Origin: Metallyticus violacea
Lineage: Eukaryota > Arthropoda > Insecta > Mantodea > Metallyticidae
Direction of reading: 5' to 3'
Length of the DNA: 64,000 nucleotides
Assembly: GCA_030762175.1 (NCBI GenBank)
Contig: CM060834.1
Span: 33,478,501 to 33,542,500 of the forward strand
Below the pieces are notes generated by a model. The model did no database searches and was not told the origin of the DNA. It saw only the letters and a list, made by a program, of their open reading frames with translations. Below are positions 24,629-36,261 of this stretch, one piece after another. A program made the position numbers and the translations under genes. Position 1 is the first letter of the stretch. Every line of letters begins with the position of its first letter.

Positions 24629-25319
24629 ACCACCAAGGGGCTTTGCCTTGATACTTTATATGTAAAGAGAGGTTAAGGTATATATGATTATGTGAAGGCC
24701 ATTTTTCTTTAAGTCCGTTAGTTTTCTTGTTTTACTGCAATGAATGTATCATATATTTGAAAAAATCAACAATTTCAAAGGACGTAAATCCATAAAGACT
24801 AGTGCCAAACATAAAAAAGTAAACATTATAGCTGAAGTACATATCCTATAAATGCATATGTGTAATAATTAATATGAAATTTAAACAGATATATAAATTA
24901 TCATTTTTGTCATCTTTTATTAACTTTCCAAACCAAAAAACGTACGGGAAAGTAAAAACAAAAGTATCGGCTAATTTCTTTCTCTCTGTTTCTCTCTCTC
25001 TAATAAAAAATTTGTCCATATTATTTTGATATTCCGTCAAGAAGAATTATAATAAAAGCAATTTCATTAAATTGTTTGGAAAATGCAGGTCTTGCTAGTT
25101 GTGTTCACATATGGTCTTGGGACCGAGTGAGAAGTCAGCAGTGCTACTTTAATTTGAAAGTGCTAGCTGTATGATAACTAAAGGACGAAGTCTGTATACC
25201 AAAACATTGCTTAGATGCGGCTACAGATTTAAGGGACTCTGACTGTAGGACACCGTCAGTGTTTACTGGTGTACCTTCAAGTACATGTAGAAAGCAAAAG
25301 AGGTAACGTGAAGGAAGCT

Positions 25320-25628
25320 ACCGCTACGTATGGTCTAGGTCGTTAAGGTGCAAACTCGTGGGCGGGAGGTCTAGGGTTCGAATCCCGCCAGGATCGTCCT
25401 CCCTGATTGATGTTTTTTCCAGGTTTTCCTCCGTCCTCATAAATGGCAAATGTCGAGGAGGTACCCTAAACTTAAGCCTGGAAATGTTTCCTTCCTTCCT
25501 TCCTTCCTTCCTTCCTTTAAAAAATAAATTTCCCAATATGTCATTTCATCTCATGTATCGTCAGTGTCCCAGTGTCCACCACCTGTGAGGCCTCAGTAGT
25601 TAAAACGGGCGTTAAACACTTAAAAAAA
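25320..25628 (+). mobile_element. tRNA-derived SINE, family B (copy 2)
   Basis: Plus orientation, full length: tRNA-like head with box B ggttcgaatcccg at about 25373, body, a CCTT microsatellite at 25491-25516, then the 'aaaacgggcgttaaacac' end. Flanks carry a 12-bp duplication with one mismatch (gtgaaggaagct at 25308-25319, gtgaagcaagct at 25629-25640). Confidence 0.88.
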
Positions 25629-25640
25629 GTGAAGCAAGCT

Positions 25641-26560
25641 CTGACGATGTTAACAACACGACGTGTGTCACATGCGGCGTAGGTTCTGTGTCCGAACTTC
25701 CAACACCAGTGATAACACTATAGGCCTGTAAGATAGATATAAAAACTGTACTTGTAGGTGTGAAATTATTTTTTCTACACGCATTTAATTATAGCACAAT
25801 ATTAAAACTATATTTTTATCTTAATAATTTGTCATTTTGCCATGTTTTTGTTTTTAGTTGCTTTTGTGATATTCAAAGATGCATAAAACTTATCATTTTC
25901 CAATCTTGTAAATTAACAACTATTTTTAAAATCATTATAATTGGCAAGACATGTTCTTTAAAATTAGCTACCGATCAATTTTAATAATGTACAATAATTT
26001 TAAGAATTGTTGCATGGAAATTATTAGGCTTATGGATGCCATATTTCACAAAATTCTTCTTCTTTATATGTTTTAGTAAAAAAGCTTTGGTCAATTTTGT
26101 CTAATTTTCCGTCCGATTTCATGTAGAAGGTTCGATTTAATAGAATTAAAAATTAAACAACATTGAAAGAACTAGTTTTTCTTTTAATTTTAGAATTAAA
26201 AAACTGTCATTTCTTATTCATAAAATTGAATTCCGTAAAAGTTTACACATTCTGAATAGCTTTATTTAACTTTGTACAAAAACCTCTCTTATTCCTTATA
26301 TTACAAAGCTGTTTTCATTTTGTATATAGGAAGCGATTAGGTAATGCATTAAATTATCTGTTTTAAATGACACGTTGCACTAAATATATAATCTGTTCGC
26401 AGTCTTTCTGCACGAACCACAGTTACTTTTAATGACTGTCTTTTGTTATTGACCTGTACGCGAGAATCGGTTTTCACTAGAGTCTTTTCAGCAATGTTTA
26501 AATTTAAACTGTTAGTATCTCAGCTGAAACAGTTACAACACGAGCCTTTTCAGATCTATC
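25641..26560. other. Intron 1 interior, no feature
   Basis: AT-rich; short frames only. Confidence 0.7.

Positions 26561-26610
<50 letters not shown>
26561..26610. repeat. (AAT)n microsatellite
   Basis: About 16 AAT units, 230 bp before exon 2. It generates a poly-leucine frame on the minus strand. Confidence 0.95.
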
Positions 26611-26612
<2 letters not shown>

Positions 26613-26841
26613 TCCTATTTATTACGTACAATCGTTCATCCGCTGGCACGTTCCCTAATAAACAAATGATATTAAAGAGGAATATTCCTAAAGTTGCTTC
26701 ACTCAAACTGTATTGAACAATAATTTTGTGTAGCAAAAGTCGTGTTTATTCTATTCGCAAGTAAATATGATACTGTATTTCAAACCTTTTATTCTAGATC
26801 TTTGTTCATCTACCTAGTAGACTTGAGTGACTTTTCCACAG

Positions 26842-27476
26842 CTGCTGAAGAAATGGAGGGTGAGGATGATGCGAAGAGGAGGAACACAAAATCGAAGGCC
26901 CCGGATGGAGGATGGGGGTGGGTGGTGGTGTTTGCATCCCTCATCATCAGTATGGTTGCAGACGGCATCAGCTTCTCGTTCGGCCTTTTATTCATTGAGT
27001 TCCTTAAACACTTCCAAGAGAGTAAAAGCAAGACCTCCTGGATCGGCTCGTTGTTCATGTCGGTACCCCTGCTGTCTGGCCCCATTGGATCTGCTCTAGT
27101 AGACCGCTACGGTTGTCGCACGATGACCATCATCGGGGGTCTGATCGCTGGTCTGGGTTTCGTCATGAGCGCTTTCGCCGATAGCATCGGAGTGTTGCTG
27201 GTGACATTTGGAATTGTCGCCGGAGTGGGATTGGGGTTCTGCTATGTGACGGCCGTCGTCTGCATCGCCTACTGGTTCGATAAGAAGCGGACTTTGGCCA
27301 CTGGACTGGGCGCTTGTGGCACGGGAATAGGGACCTTTGTGTATGCTCCGATGACTCAGTTTTTCATCGAGGAGTATGGTTGGAGAGGTACCATCCTCAT
27401 GCTGGCTGGCTCCTTCTTTAACATGTGTGTATGCGGCGCCCTCATGAGGGATCCTGAGTGGTGGACTCAGGAACAG
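26842..27476 (+). CDS. Monocarboxylate transporter (SLC16-like), coding exon 2: helices 1-6
   Basis: Residues 108-319. The acceptor is cttttccacag at 26841; phase 1 joins cleanly to exon 1 (T107-A108). After a charged stretch comes the family signature PDGGWGW at 128-134, directly before helix 1 (about 135-157). Helix 2 lies at about 173-193, helix 3 at about 201-220, helix 4 at about 224-252. The motif YWFDKKRTLATGLGACGTG at 251-269 is the conserved MCT element leading into helix 5, and YGWRGTI at 286-292 precedes helix 6 (ends about 309). The residues ALVDRYGCR at 192-200 are the equivalent of the major facilitator loop between helices 2 and 3. The exon is markedly CpG- and GC-rich. The donor is gaacag|gtaatt at 27477, phase 0. 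It holds the whole N-terminal helix bundle, which makes the family call secure. Confidence 0.96.
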
Positions 27477-28424
27477 GTAATTACGCTTGTTGTTTTCTGA
27501 TATGACCAATGTCCTGTAATCTTAAGTCCTTATGTAACTTTCCTTTGTTTAATTATGTATTTGTAGGAATGCCATCAAGTAATATCTTTGTACAGTGGAT
27601 TTTAGACCGGACCATGTAGTTATATGGTGACCAAAAATTTTTGTCAATTTCAGACCAAACATTTCAAAGCACCATATTCTGAACATAATATCTTTAGTAT
27701 AAATATAAGCTAGATATCATGGAAGACGATGACAGCGCTTCTTAAGGCGGAAGAGGGAAAAAAATCTGATATTGCAACATCTGGTGAATACGATGGTTGC
27801 TCTGTCAACCAATAGAAACAATTCACTTGACTACCCCTTGTAATACACATGAAACATGGTTAAAGCATATTGTTTTTGGACAAATATGACTGATATGTCA
27901 GTACTTACGGCATAATTTTAAATGTAAGATACAACTAGTTTTTGCTTTCCAAATGTTTTTAAGATGTTATTGAAATTAATTAATAATGACTCAAATAAGC
28001 AAGTTTCTCCATTCGAGATCGGAGCAAAACAGCACGTGAGCATTGAGGCTTTTCCCTGAACTTCATCTTTCAAGGCTAAATACACTACTTGATTTGAGCT
28101 CCCGGGATTGGTGTAACCAAATGACTGGATGTTACCAACCGGCGGCTTCCTGCGGCAGAAGTTCCGAACGGTAGCGAAGAAAGCCGAACTCCGCCCGAAC
28201 AATTAGAAAGAATATAGTTGTAATATTTTCTTTGTTGATGTTCTATTATTTGGTTAAACTTAAACTAAAGCTAAACTATGAAAAAGTAACATTTATTATA
28301 TTAAGAACAGTGAGACAAATTATGAGGATTACGAGAGAGAGAGAGGGGGGGGAAAGAAAGAGATAAGTAGGATTTAAAACAAATTATGAAGATTACAAGA
28401 TGAGAAAAATTGCGATAAAAATAG
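27477..28424. other. Intron 2, first part, no feature
   Basis: No recognised element. The minus frame at 27918-28202 covers a GC-richer patch near 28100-28200 but is anonymous. Confidence 0.5.
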
Positions 28425-28499
28425 GTTTATCCTTTGGGATTCGAACCCATGACCTGCTAATTAGTACCATCACACTCTAATCGATTGAGTTAATAAGGC
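28425..28499 (-). tRNA. tRNA-Ile-like pseudogene or SINE head
   Basis: The minus strand reads like isoleucine tRNA: D-arm ttaactcaatcgattagag, a loop around ctaatta suggesting anticodon AAT, and T-arm gggttcgaatccc. The acceptor ends (gccttat and the 3' partner) do not pair well and the body has many changes, so it is unlikely to be a working tRNA. It may be the head of a third SINE family with no other copy here. Confidence 0.5.
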
Positions 28500-28839
28500 T
28501 GTATACTCAGGGAGGAAATTATTTACGTAAAGGAATCCCTACTGCAAAATCATAATTGGTCGACTTTATTCGCCACCATTCGGGACTTCAGCCGCAGCAA
28601 GCCGTCGACTCCTAACGTAAACTATCAAATGCTCATTTGCTTATTATATCCCGTCGGACGGAACGTTGCAGTTTTCAGTTAAGGGCTCTCGTATGCTGCT
28701 AGCAGCTTGAGGGAGATATAGCCTGACCATAAAAACATGTTTGGAAGTTAATGAAATATCATTAACACACAATGATTGAATTTACTATTTCTGTGATATA
28801 TATATAAGTACCTTACTCCAGAAATGATTGAATGCCCGA
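28500..28839. other. Intron 2, middle, no feature
   Basis: A somewhat GC-richer stretch (28560-28720) with no recognised family. It may be the body of the SINE whose head lies at 28425-28499. Confidence 0.35.
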
Positions 28840-30340
28840 AGTAGAGATCTCAATTTCATTTGCACAATCTGTTGAACTACTTTTCCTGTCATAATGCATC
28901 TCATCCTCATCACTATTTACGTTACTTATGTTTATTACATTCCTTTCAACTTCTTCCATTAACCCGTCATGATGCCATCAACCTTCCTCAATACGCTAAA
29001 TCGAATGGCAGCATTTTATCCACTCTCCTTTGCTGATTTCGCTTATTGCTTGTGCAGTACTCGTTTCAAAACTGGCAGAGAAATAGAACAACATTTTTAG
29101 ATGCTACTTTTGTTTCACCAGATTCCAAACAAGTTCGATTGGATTTAGGTCGCAGTGATAGGTTGGTAGCCGTAGTGCAGTGAATCCGCGTTCTTTTAAA
29201 ATGATTTCCATTGTGCATACAAACTGTGGCTTGATTTGTTTAACTATTTAATTAATTTTTGTTTAATTAAATCTGAGTCTGCAGTGAGATTTTGATTTTT
29301 TAAAACAGGAATTTGTGTCTGCATTTCTAGAGGCAATTGTTGCCACTTTATTTTCTTGTAATGTGTAATACGATGCATTATCTAAAACAACAATGCACTC
29401 AGATGGAAAATTTAGCATGAGCTGTTCGTTTAAACGTTTATTGTAACTTTCGTCATTCATTTCATCATCATAATCTGAAGCATCATGATGAAAGCGTATA
29501 TCAACTCGGCCCTTTTGATTAACCCCATTTAACACCAGCATGATCAACAATAGCTCTCTGTCCAACACGCACACCTTCATTAACACTTGTTTACAGTACG
29601 AGTATGAATGTTCATCTGTCTAAACAATTGACTTCTTTGACCCTTTTTCATTTTGTCTTAGCATTCTCAGGTATGCTGCATGACGTCAACAATGTCAGGC
29701 GCTCCATTAAAATGTGTCTCAAGTTTTTTTATTCCTTGAATCCCATGCCTTTCAGTATTCTCCATAATGTATCTTTTCCTCCTCAAATGGTGTCTTTTCC
29801 TTAACAACATTCAGGAATTTTCGCAGCGTCGGAATCTTTTTCTCTGCTCATAAAACTCTTCAAACGTTCTGCGCACGGCACATGTTGCAAAATCTTTCTT
29901 AGGGTGTGAGCGGCATTTATTAGGAATTGACAATGTTTTTCCAGTGAGCTTTAATTTTTCACCCTCATTCACTATACCGTGCAATGTTCTTTCACTGTTG
30001 CTGTTCTTTTCACAGCAATTTTTAATTGAATGATAAGGCTTTTCTTCTTTACAAAACATTAGTACATTGTATATAATCTGTCTGCTTTGCGAGTGTATCA
30101 CTTCGCATGATCACTTTTCGGGCGGACTTTTCATTTGCTCTTGAGTAAGGACACCAGCGATGCCGACTTGCTGACTGCACGCACTGAACTGCTGCATTTC
30201 TTTACTGCAGCGCTCAATGTAATATGCCAGAAAAGGGTGACGTAATCAGGTTGACGCTCAAGTTTCCTGCCTGCCGTCCGCAATGTTTCATCAGACAGGT
30301 AGTAATGAAGGATGTTTTTGTTAGGATGAAACAAGTAGTG
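28840..30340 (-). pseudogene. DDE transposase pseudogene (Tc1/mariner superfamily, IS630-like)
   Basis: Minus strand, read from 30340 downward. An N-terminal part at about 30101-29811 has SRQIIYNVLMFCKEEK, HGIVNEGE and CAVRRTFEEFYEQRKR, as in the helix-turn-helix and linker of these transposases. A catalytic part at 29586-29263 has FHHDASDYDDEMNDESYNKR followed by ECIVVLDNASYY, the second catalytic aspartate context. Downstream, TALRLPTYHCDLNPIELVW near 29190-29140 supplies the third acidic residue context. Frameshifts separate the parts and the first catalytic aspartate region (TDEHSYSYC) is damaged. The fragment at 2790-2954 appears to be the same type. Confidence 0.65.
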
Positions 30341-30405
30341 ATTCTTGTGTAGCTGTACTTTTTTTTAAAAGCATTGTGTGAGAGTAATGTCTAATGTTGA
30401 CACAG

Positions 30406-30657
30406 AACAAGAGCAACTTGAAGAGTCGGGCAGGAACGAGTTCTAGTGTGGATACCATCTCAGCAAAGAGTGGCGACTCGAAAATACCGAATCTGGATGA
30501 AATACGGGAACTGCTGAAGAGTGGGCAGACTGCAGAATATCTGCTTGATCCCGAACCTTCCGCTGTTGTTCGTTTACAGGACGATCACAACGGGGATCAC
30601 GCATCTCCCTTCAGATCCGTCGTGAACCTGCCCACGTTCATCCTACAGAGCGAGAAG
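30406..30657 (+). CDS. Monocarboxylate transporter (SLC16-like), coding exon 3: central loop, first part
   Basis: Residues 320-403, phase 0 at both ends. The acceptor is gttgacacag at 30405 and the donor gagaag|gtactt at 30658. The segment starts the large cytosolic loop between helices 6 and 7. It is serine-rich at first (SRAGTSSSVDTISAKSGDS, about 329-347), then has LDEIRELLKSGQTAEYLLDP (about 351-370) and FRSVVNLPTFILQSEK at its end. The motif-like SVVNLPTF continuing across the join into VPLEVLE supports the splice. No membrane segment. CpG content is high, as in exon 2. Confidence 0.9.
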
Positions 30658-31419
30658 GTACTTTCCTTTTATAAATAGCATAAGTATTAGATACTGTGCT
30701 GTAATTGAAAGATATTGAGCTTTTCAAAGATTAGTCTATAAATAAAAAACTCAATTGTGTAAAGCCATTTGGTGATAACTGGGATTTCTGATTGTTACTG
30801 CTTTTGTATAACTGCTGAAGGATGGAAGAACTTGAATAAATGTAGAGAATCATAAAGTCCTGACTTTCATAAATGAAGTTTATTAAATAATTTTATAGTT
30901 CTAAGAATATTATTGTTGTAGTTTCCAGCAATGGTTACGTTCTGATTCTCTCATGAAGCCTTTGAGCTTCAAAATGGACGCAATACTGTAAGCAACCGAA
31001 CCTGTAGGCTATGCAAAACTGAAAAGAATTTGAACTGCCTCTCCTCCTCCAGGAAACCCCGATATAGCAATGCTTTTGCTTGGTTTGTTTATCGCATTGC
31101 GATTGTATTTTAACTTTCCAACGTACGCTGGAAATCGGTTTATTTAGTGAACTTTGGTGCACCCTGCAAGCGTGTTAGCTCGAGTAGGCATGTTATCATT
31201 GCCAACACTTGTTGCGTCCAATTAGCTCACCAATAGTGAATCAAAAACAAACAACTCAATCAATGAAATTTAAAGCACATAACACCCAACCAGACAGATC
31301 CAGTTCTTTCTGAACAACCTACAAGTAAGAAAATTTCCATGCGGTTCGTCGTATTTACGTTGCTTAACACAAATCTACGCATCGGATGAAGGTTTGCACA
31401 TTTGGGGCCATGAATCCAA
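30658..31419. other. Intron 3, first part, no feature
   Basis: AT-rich; nothing recognised. Confidence 0.6.
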
Positions 31420-31870
31420 AGCTAGTTAAAATTTATTATTACAGAAAACGGCTATCCGCATTATAACTGGTTCTTCATATGACGCTACTGTCGTCCCCCT
31501 TTTTATTGAATTAAGAATTTAACTATCATTAACCAGTATATCTTAAGACTGCACCAATCATAGTGTCAATTTTACTACCATACATGTGCTACTTTCTATT
31601 AAAGCCTGGTGTCAGATTAAGTAAAATCCAAAAATATTTTTTTAATACGGCTTTAGATATGTTCAACAGATTACCTCGTGATGTTCACTCTGTTAGTTTA
31701 AGGCTGTTTTAAACTTGGCTCACCAATAACTCTTTTTATAAAGTTGATGCATTTTTTTACTGTATTAATATTATTAGATTTTAATTTTTGTATTTTTGAC
31801 TATTACCCACATTATATTGTCATAGTTCTGGCAAATAAACAGTTATATATTGTATATTAGATTGTATTTT
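31420..31870 (+). mobile_element. LINE 3' end (post-RT tail)
   Basis: Plus strand: LQKTAIRIITGSSYDATVVP then LFIELRI at about 31440-31516, and after frameshifts DMFNRLPRDVHSVSLRLF and W...NNSFYKVDAFF at about 31650-31755. This order is typical of the region after the reverse transcriptase in CR1/Jockey-type non-LTR elements. The 3' UTR follows without a clear tail. Dead copy. Confidence 0.65.
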
Positions 31871-32479
31871 TTGTTCAGGTTTGAAACATATGAATGTATA
31901 AAAAATTAGAAGCAAATATATTATTGATTTTCTTTTTATTTACTCATTATGGGTTACTTGTTGCCTATTTAGGTCTCAAATACTAATCCTTTTTGTATCC
32001 TCCAAGAAGAAGTCGGTTATACGGTGGTTTTCTGGATATGACGTGGGGAATTATCTAAAATGGCGTGCTTGGTTTAAATTAAATTTAATTTTAAATAGAT
32101 ATTCTATTGGCAAGTTTTTAAATGAAAGCCCTATGTAATAACATCCATACATCTCATATAATATTGCATAATGGATGGACATTTCAAAATTTATATCAAC
32201 TTATATTAATCCTACGGAATTTTGAGATAGGCACAATTATGACACAAGATCAAGGAGCGAGCTAATTGTCAAATAATTCGGATTGAGTATTTATTGGTGC
32301 TAAATTGTTTAATAAATTTGACATTTGTATCAAAATGTTACAGTACATAGTAAGTTTAATAATTATTGATTAAATTTCTTACTTAAAAGCTCTCTATTGT
32401 TGTGAGAAGAATTTTAGAATATTGTTAGTATTTTTCATGTTATTACAGTAAATAATCGTCTATATCTAAAATAATTTAT
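31871..32479. other. Intron 3, middle, no feature
   Basis: AT-rich, nothing recognised. Confidence 0.6.
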
Positions 32480-33360
32480 GTGTTTGTTTATTTATTTATT
32501 CTGGTAGAGCTAAGGCCGTTAGGTCTTCTCTTCCGCTCTACCAATCTAATAATAATTATATTACAATCACAACATTGACAGTAACTGAATAATTCACACG
32601 TATAAACCAATGTAAAATATGACGTAGATAAATAAATGTATTCTTTTATGGAATGGGTTTAACGCCCGTTTTTACTACTGAGGCACCAAAGGCGGTGGAC
32701 ACTGATGATAACATGAAATGAAATGATAAATTGGGAAAGGATTTTTTAAGGAAGGAAACCTTCCAGGCCTAAGTTTTGGGTACCTCCCCGGCATTTGCCA
32801 TTTATGAGGACTGAGGAAAACCTGAAAAAAAACCTCAGTCAGGTAGTATGGCCGTGGCGGGATTCGAACCCCAGACCTCCCGCTCATGAGTCCGCGCCTT
32901 AACGACTTCGGCCACCCGTGGCAGTAAATGTATGCTAATACATAAATATGGATAGTGAAAATATTAACTTAAGAAGAAGAAGAAGAATACAACAAAGACG
33001 AACAATGACAATTTATACACACATCAACCTACGAAAATGCTGAAAGGGGAAATAAATATACGAGCAAAACATAAATTAAAAACCTAACAATTCTATGAAG
33101 ATATAGGAGCATTTGTGATAGTAATAATAATAGAATGAATAATTCTAAAACAGGGTAAAACAAATTAATACCTGTATTGTAACATAAGGAATCTGAATCT
33201 AGGGTAATCGATTATTTGTAATAATATTAAACAGTTTCTTATGAAATGCTCCTAAAGTTTGGCAGGCTCTGACAACCCATGGCATTGCATTCCAGGGACG
33301 GATTGTGGCTACCGTGAATGATGATGAGTAAAGTGATATTTAGTGCAATGGTAATAACTA

Positions 33361-33423
<63 letters not shown>
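32480..33423 (-). mobile_element. LINE 3' end, minus orientation, with nested SINE and (TTA)n
   Basis: Minus strand: WNAMPWVVRACQTLGAFHKK and LFNIITNNRL at about 33300-33220, then a 3' UTR ending in 'aacggccttagctctaccag' near 32510. The plus-strand copy at 60640-61275 shares both the GAFHKKLFN protein segment and the same 3' hairpin-like end. SINE B copy 3 is inserted in the UTR. A (TTA)n run lies at 33360-33423. Confidence 0.7.
32642..32924 (-). mobile_element. tRNA-derived SINE, family B (copy 3), nested in a LINE
   Basis: Full length, minus orientation. Box B on the minus strand is ggttcgaatcccg. It is flanked by the 9-bp duplication taaatgtat at 32633-32641 and 32925-32933. It splits the 3' UTR of the LINE copy at 32480-33423. 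Confidence 0.9.
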
Positions 33424-33425
<2 letters not shown>

Positions 33426-33613
33426 GATACATATAATGGATTATTGCAGTTATTCAAATTTCATTTCTTAAAAATGTACGCATTCTTTGAAAACTATCTC
33501 ATGTTATTAGTTAAATTCTAATGCGTTTTCATTAGAAATTTTAGCCACTCCTAAAGTTGATAAATTTAGCTATACAACAGTAATTGGAGTAATTAGCACT
33601 GTTTGTGAAACAG

Positions 33614-33960
33614 GTACCTCTGGAAGTTTTGGAGTCGCTGAGCACGAAACGGCGCATGTATGACGTAATCCTGGAGAACTACCCCAGTCTGTTGATATGC
33701 CGCAGCATGAGCGATAGTGGGAAACTTAACAATGAACCCCCTTCCTCTAGGGTTCCTGTTACAGTGAGGCGAGTCAAGGAAACAGAAACGTCTGCATCTC
33801 CTCCCGAGGTCCAGGATCCTGCTAGCGTACCCCTACTCGAGAACCATAAGCAACCACCTTCTGTCAAGCCCGCGTCGCCTCCCGACGTCAAGAAGCACCA
33901 TATAATATGTCACGTGACCAGCGGCTCGCCTCATTATCTCAACAAAATTCGTGTTCACAG
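33614..33960 (+). CDS. Monocarboxylate transporter (SLC16-like), coding exon 4: central loop, second part
   Basis: Residues 404-518 plus two bases. The acceptor is gtgaaacag at 33613, phase 0; the donor is ttcacag|gtaatg at 33961, phase 2. Starts VPLEVLESLSTKRRMYDVIL then ENYPSLLICRSMS, which continues the conserved-looking part of exon 3. The remainder (about 442-500) is low-complexity, rich in proline, serine and lysine (TSASPPEV, KQPPSVKPASPPDVKK). No membrane helix, so it lies in the cytosolic loop. The acceptor has a weak polypyrimidine tract, but frame and sequence continuity on both sides support it. Confidence 0.88.
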
Positions 33961-34813
33961 GTAATGTCGTTTAAGATTCATACATGCTTCGAGTAACTGA
34001 ATCTAACAAAACACCAGTTGACAGTGGTATAATGTATATAGTTCATTAAGCAACTGTTGGTAATGAGAATGACTGTATAAACGCAAGGTCAAGGTCGAAG
34101 ACAAATTTGTTATTACCAAGATCTTGAACGACATTTGGAACAACCGCCTACAGAATTTTCCGTTTTCAATTTCCAGTTCTGGTTATTGAGGTTTAATATA
34201 CTAACACTAAATGCCTCATGAACAAATCTTCGGCACATTTTCTGTCACATCTACTTGCACCTACTTAGGAAGGTTTTACTTTTATCTACCTGCTACAAAT
34301 GAAAACATATACATAACATGCGTTTAAATATAGGATTATTTCTGAAATGTTAGTCTTTTAGAAGTATTTTGTAACATTAAAACATATTAAAAAGAAATGA
34401 GAAAATCTATTGAAACCAAAGCAGTATACAGCCAGTACGTGCTGGCAGTGAGGGGACATGACCTCGTCTGATTCTGAAGGAACGCCAACGAAGCAACATT
34501 TCAAAGGATAAACATAAGTTTTATGAAGTGTGCAGCAGTCGTCAGACCCCAATCTGTAGCTATCGGGATTGAACTGCACCATTCCGGATGAGAGTTACGC
34601 TTCCACCTTTAACCCACTTTCTTTATTCTATAAATAAGACCGCATTTCGCCATCATCCATAAGTAATTGCTTAAATATACCAGGTTCCGTCTTAACCTTG
34701 CTGGCAAGAGTTATTAGAGATGTTCGCAGTAGGATTGTCTGATTGTTCTAAGGGTATCAATATATCATACCTAGATAATCTCTCTTGCTCTGTCCAAATT
34801 CACACATCCAAAT
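33961..34813. other. Intron 4, first part, no feature
   Basis: Nothing recognised before the SINE. Intron 4 spans 33961-43277. Confidence 0.6.
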
Positions 34814-35096
34814 ACTGCCAGGGGTGACCGAGATCGTTTAGGCTCGGACTCGTGAGCGGGAGGTCTGGGATTCGAATCCCGCCAGGACCGTCCTCCCTGA
34901 CTGAGGTTTTTTCCAGGTTTTCCTCAGTCCTCAAAACTGGCAAATGCCGGGGAGGTACCCTAAACTTAGGCCTGGAACGTTTCCTTCCTTAAAAATAAAT
35001 CCTTTCCCAATTTATAATTTCATTTCATGTATCACCAGTGTTCACCGCCTGTGGTACCATAGTAGTGAAAACGGGCGTTAAACACCATTAAAAAAA
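34814..35096 (+). mobile_element. tRNA-derived SINE, family B (copy 4)
   Basis: Full length, plus orientation: head gtgaccgagatcgtttagg, box B ggattcgaatcccg, body and 'acgggcgttaaacacc' end with an A-tail. It has an exact 12-bp duplication acacatccaaat at 34802-34813 and 35097-35108. The head resembles a class II (Leu/Ser-type) tRNA. Confidence 0.92.
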
Positions 35097-35108
35097 ACAC
35101 ATCCAAAT

Positions 35109-36261
35109 CCGTAAGAAGCCGTAATGAACAGCCGTTGTTAAAAGTAAATCGTTTAATGTAGATAATAGCAAATAAAATGGAATATTATAGACATATAAAG
35201 TAAACAACTTTCAGCTGTTCAAACAATTGACAAACATTCTGGTTGTGTGATCATAAGCAAAGGATTAAAAACTTAACTTACATAGCTAAATTGTTTATAA
35301 ACAATGAACTAACATCTAAAAGTAATGCACGGAATACAACTTTCGACGCACATAATTTATTATTTGTATTTTTTTTTCCAAGTATAAAAGCATACTAATA
35401 ATGGGTTGACAACGCTAAGTCTTAAAATTATATATAAACAAAAATGTTTCAAGAGGCTTCAGGAGAGTTGACTGATTATCGCCATTATCAACGAGTAATA
35501 CGCGTATAATTATCTAAAATCTCGACCGGTGACTCGGGCGCTGTCATTTTGGGAAATCGGGTTCCATTTCCGATTGGAACAAGCTACATGAACGAATTCC
35601 CATTTTCCTCCTGAGTTTATAACGTAAGAAAAAACAACGCAATTAGATTATTATAGATTGCGCCAATATTCTCGTTAGCGGCACTATTGCTTCTTGAAAG
35701 TGTACAAAAGGTCTGGCGCCGTGAAGGCTTTTGAAAATCGCTGTCTAATGTATCCCTGTTTTCAAAGCATCAGATTTTTCGATGTAGCCTTGTTTTTCTT
35801 ATTAGCATTAAATCATTGTGTAAGAAAAAAGGAAAGTATGGAAAACACAATGAAAATAAAACGGAAATTTGCATCATGTATAATTTACACAAAACTGCAA
35901 GAGTAATAAAATTAATGATGATGACTAGAAGAGAAGAAACGGACTGGGCTGGTTTCATTCTTATCTGATTAAAATTGTTCTCTTCATTGTTTCTTTGATT
36001 AGTCACTTTTATTCTTTTTATGAAAGTTCTATAATAACTAAGACTCGGGTTTTTAGCTCCTAAATTATCAAAATAGGCACTGAAATTAGATTATTATTAT
36101 CTAAAAATACAATTCTAAGCAACGAAAAATGCAATAAATTAGCGAATGCTTAGCACGCATTGAAAAAAAAAAAAAACGCAAAAAACAACTGTTAAAACTT
36201 TCATTTGAATAGATATTAAACTATGAATAATTATAACTAGGGCTGTAGTTTTAAATTAGGG
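35109..36261. other. Intron 4, no feature
   Basis: AT-rich; short frames only. Confidence 0.6.

Noticed and set aside
26742..26841. Exon 2 starting at the upstream ATG at 26742
   Set aside because: A clean acceptor at 26841 joins exon 1 in phase; the extra residues are intron and do not resemble MCT N-termini.
27096..27509. 137-codon minus-strand frame
   Set aside because: Antisense shadow of GC-rich exon 2; no motif of its own.
33239..33521. Open frames with poly-Asn or poly-Leu
   Set aside because: They are translations of the (TTA)n run on both strands.
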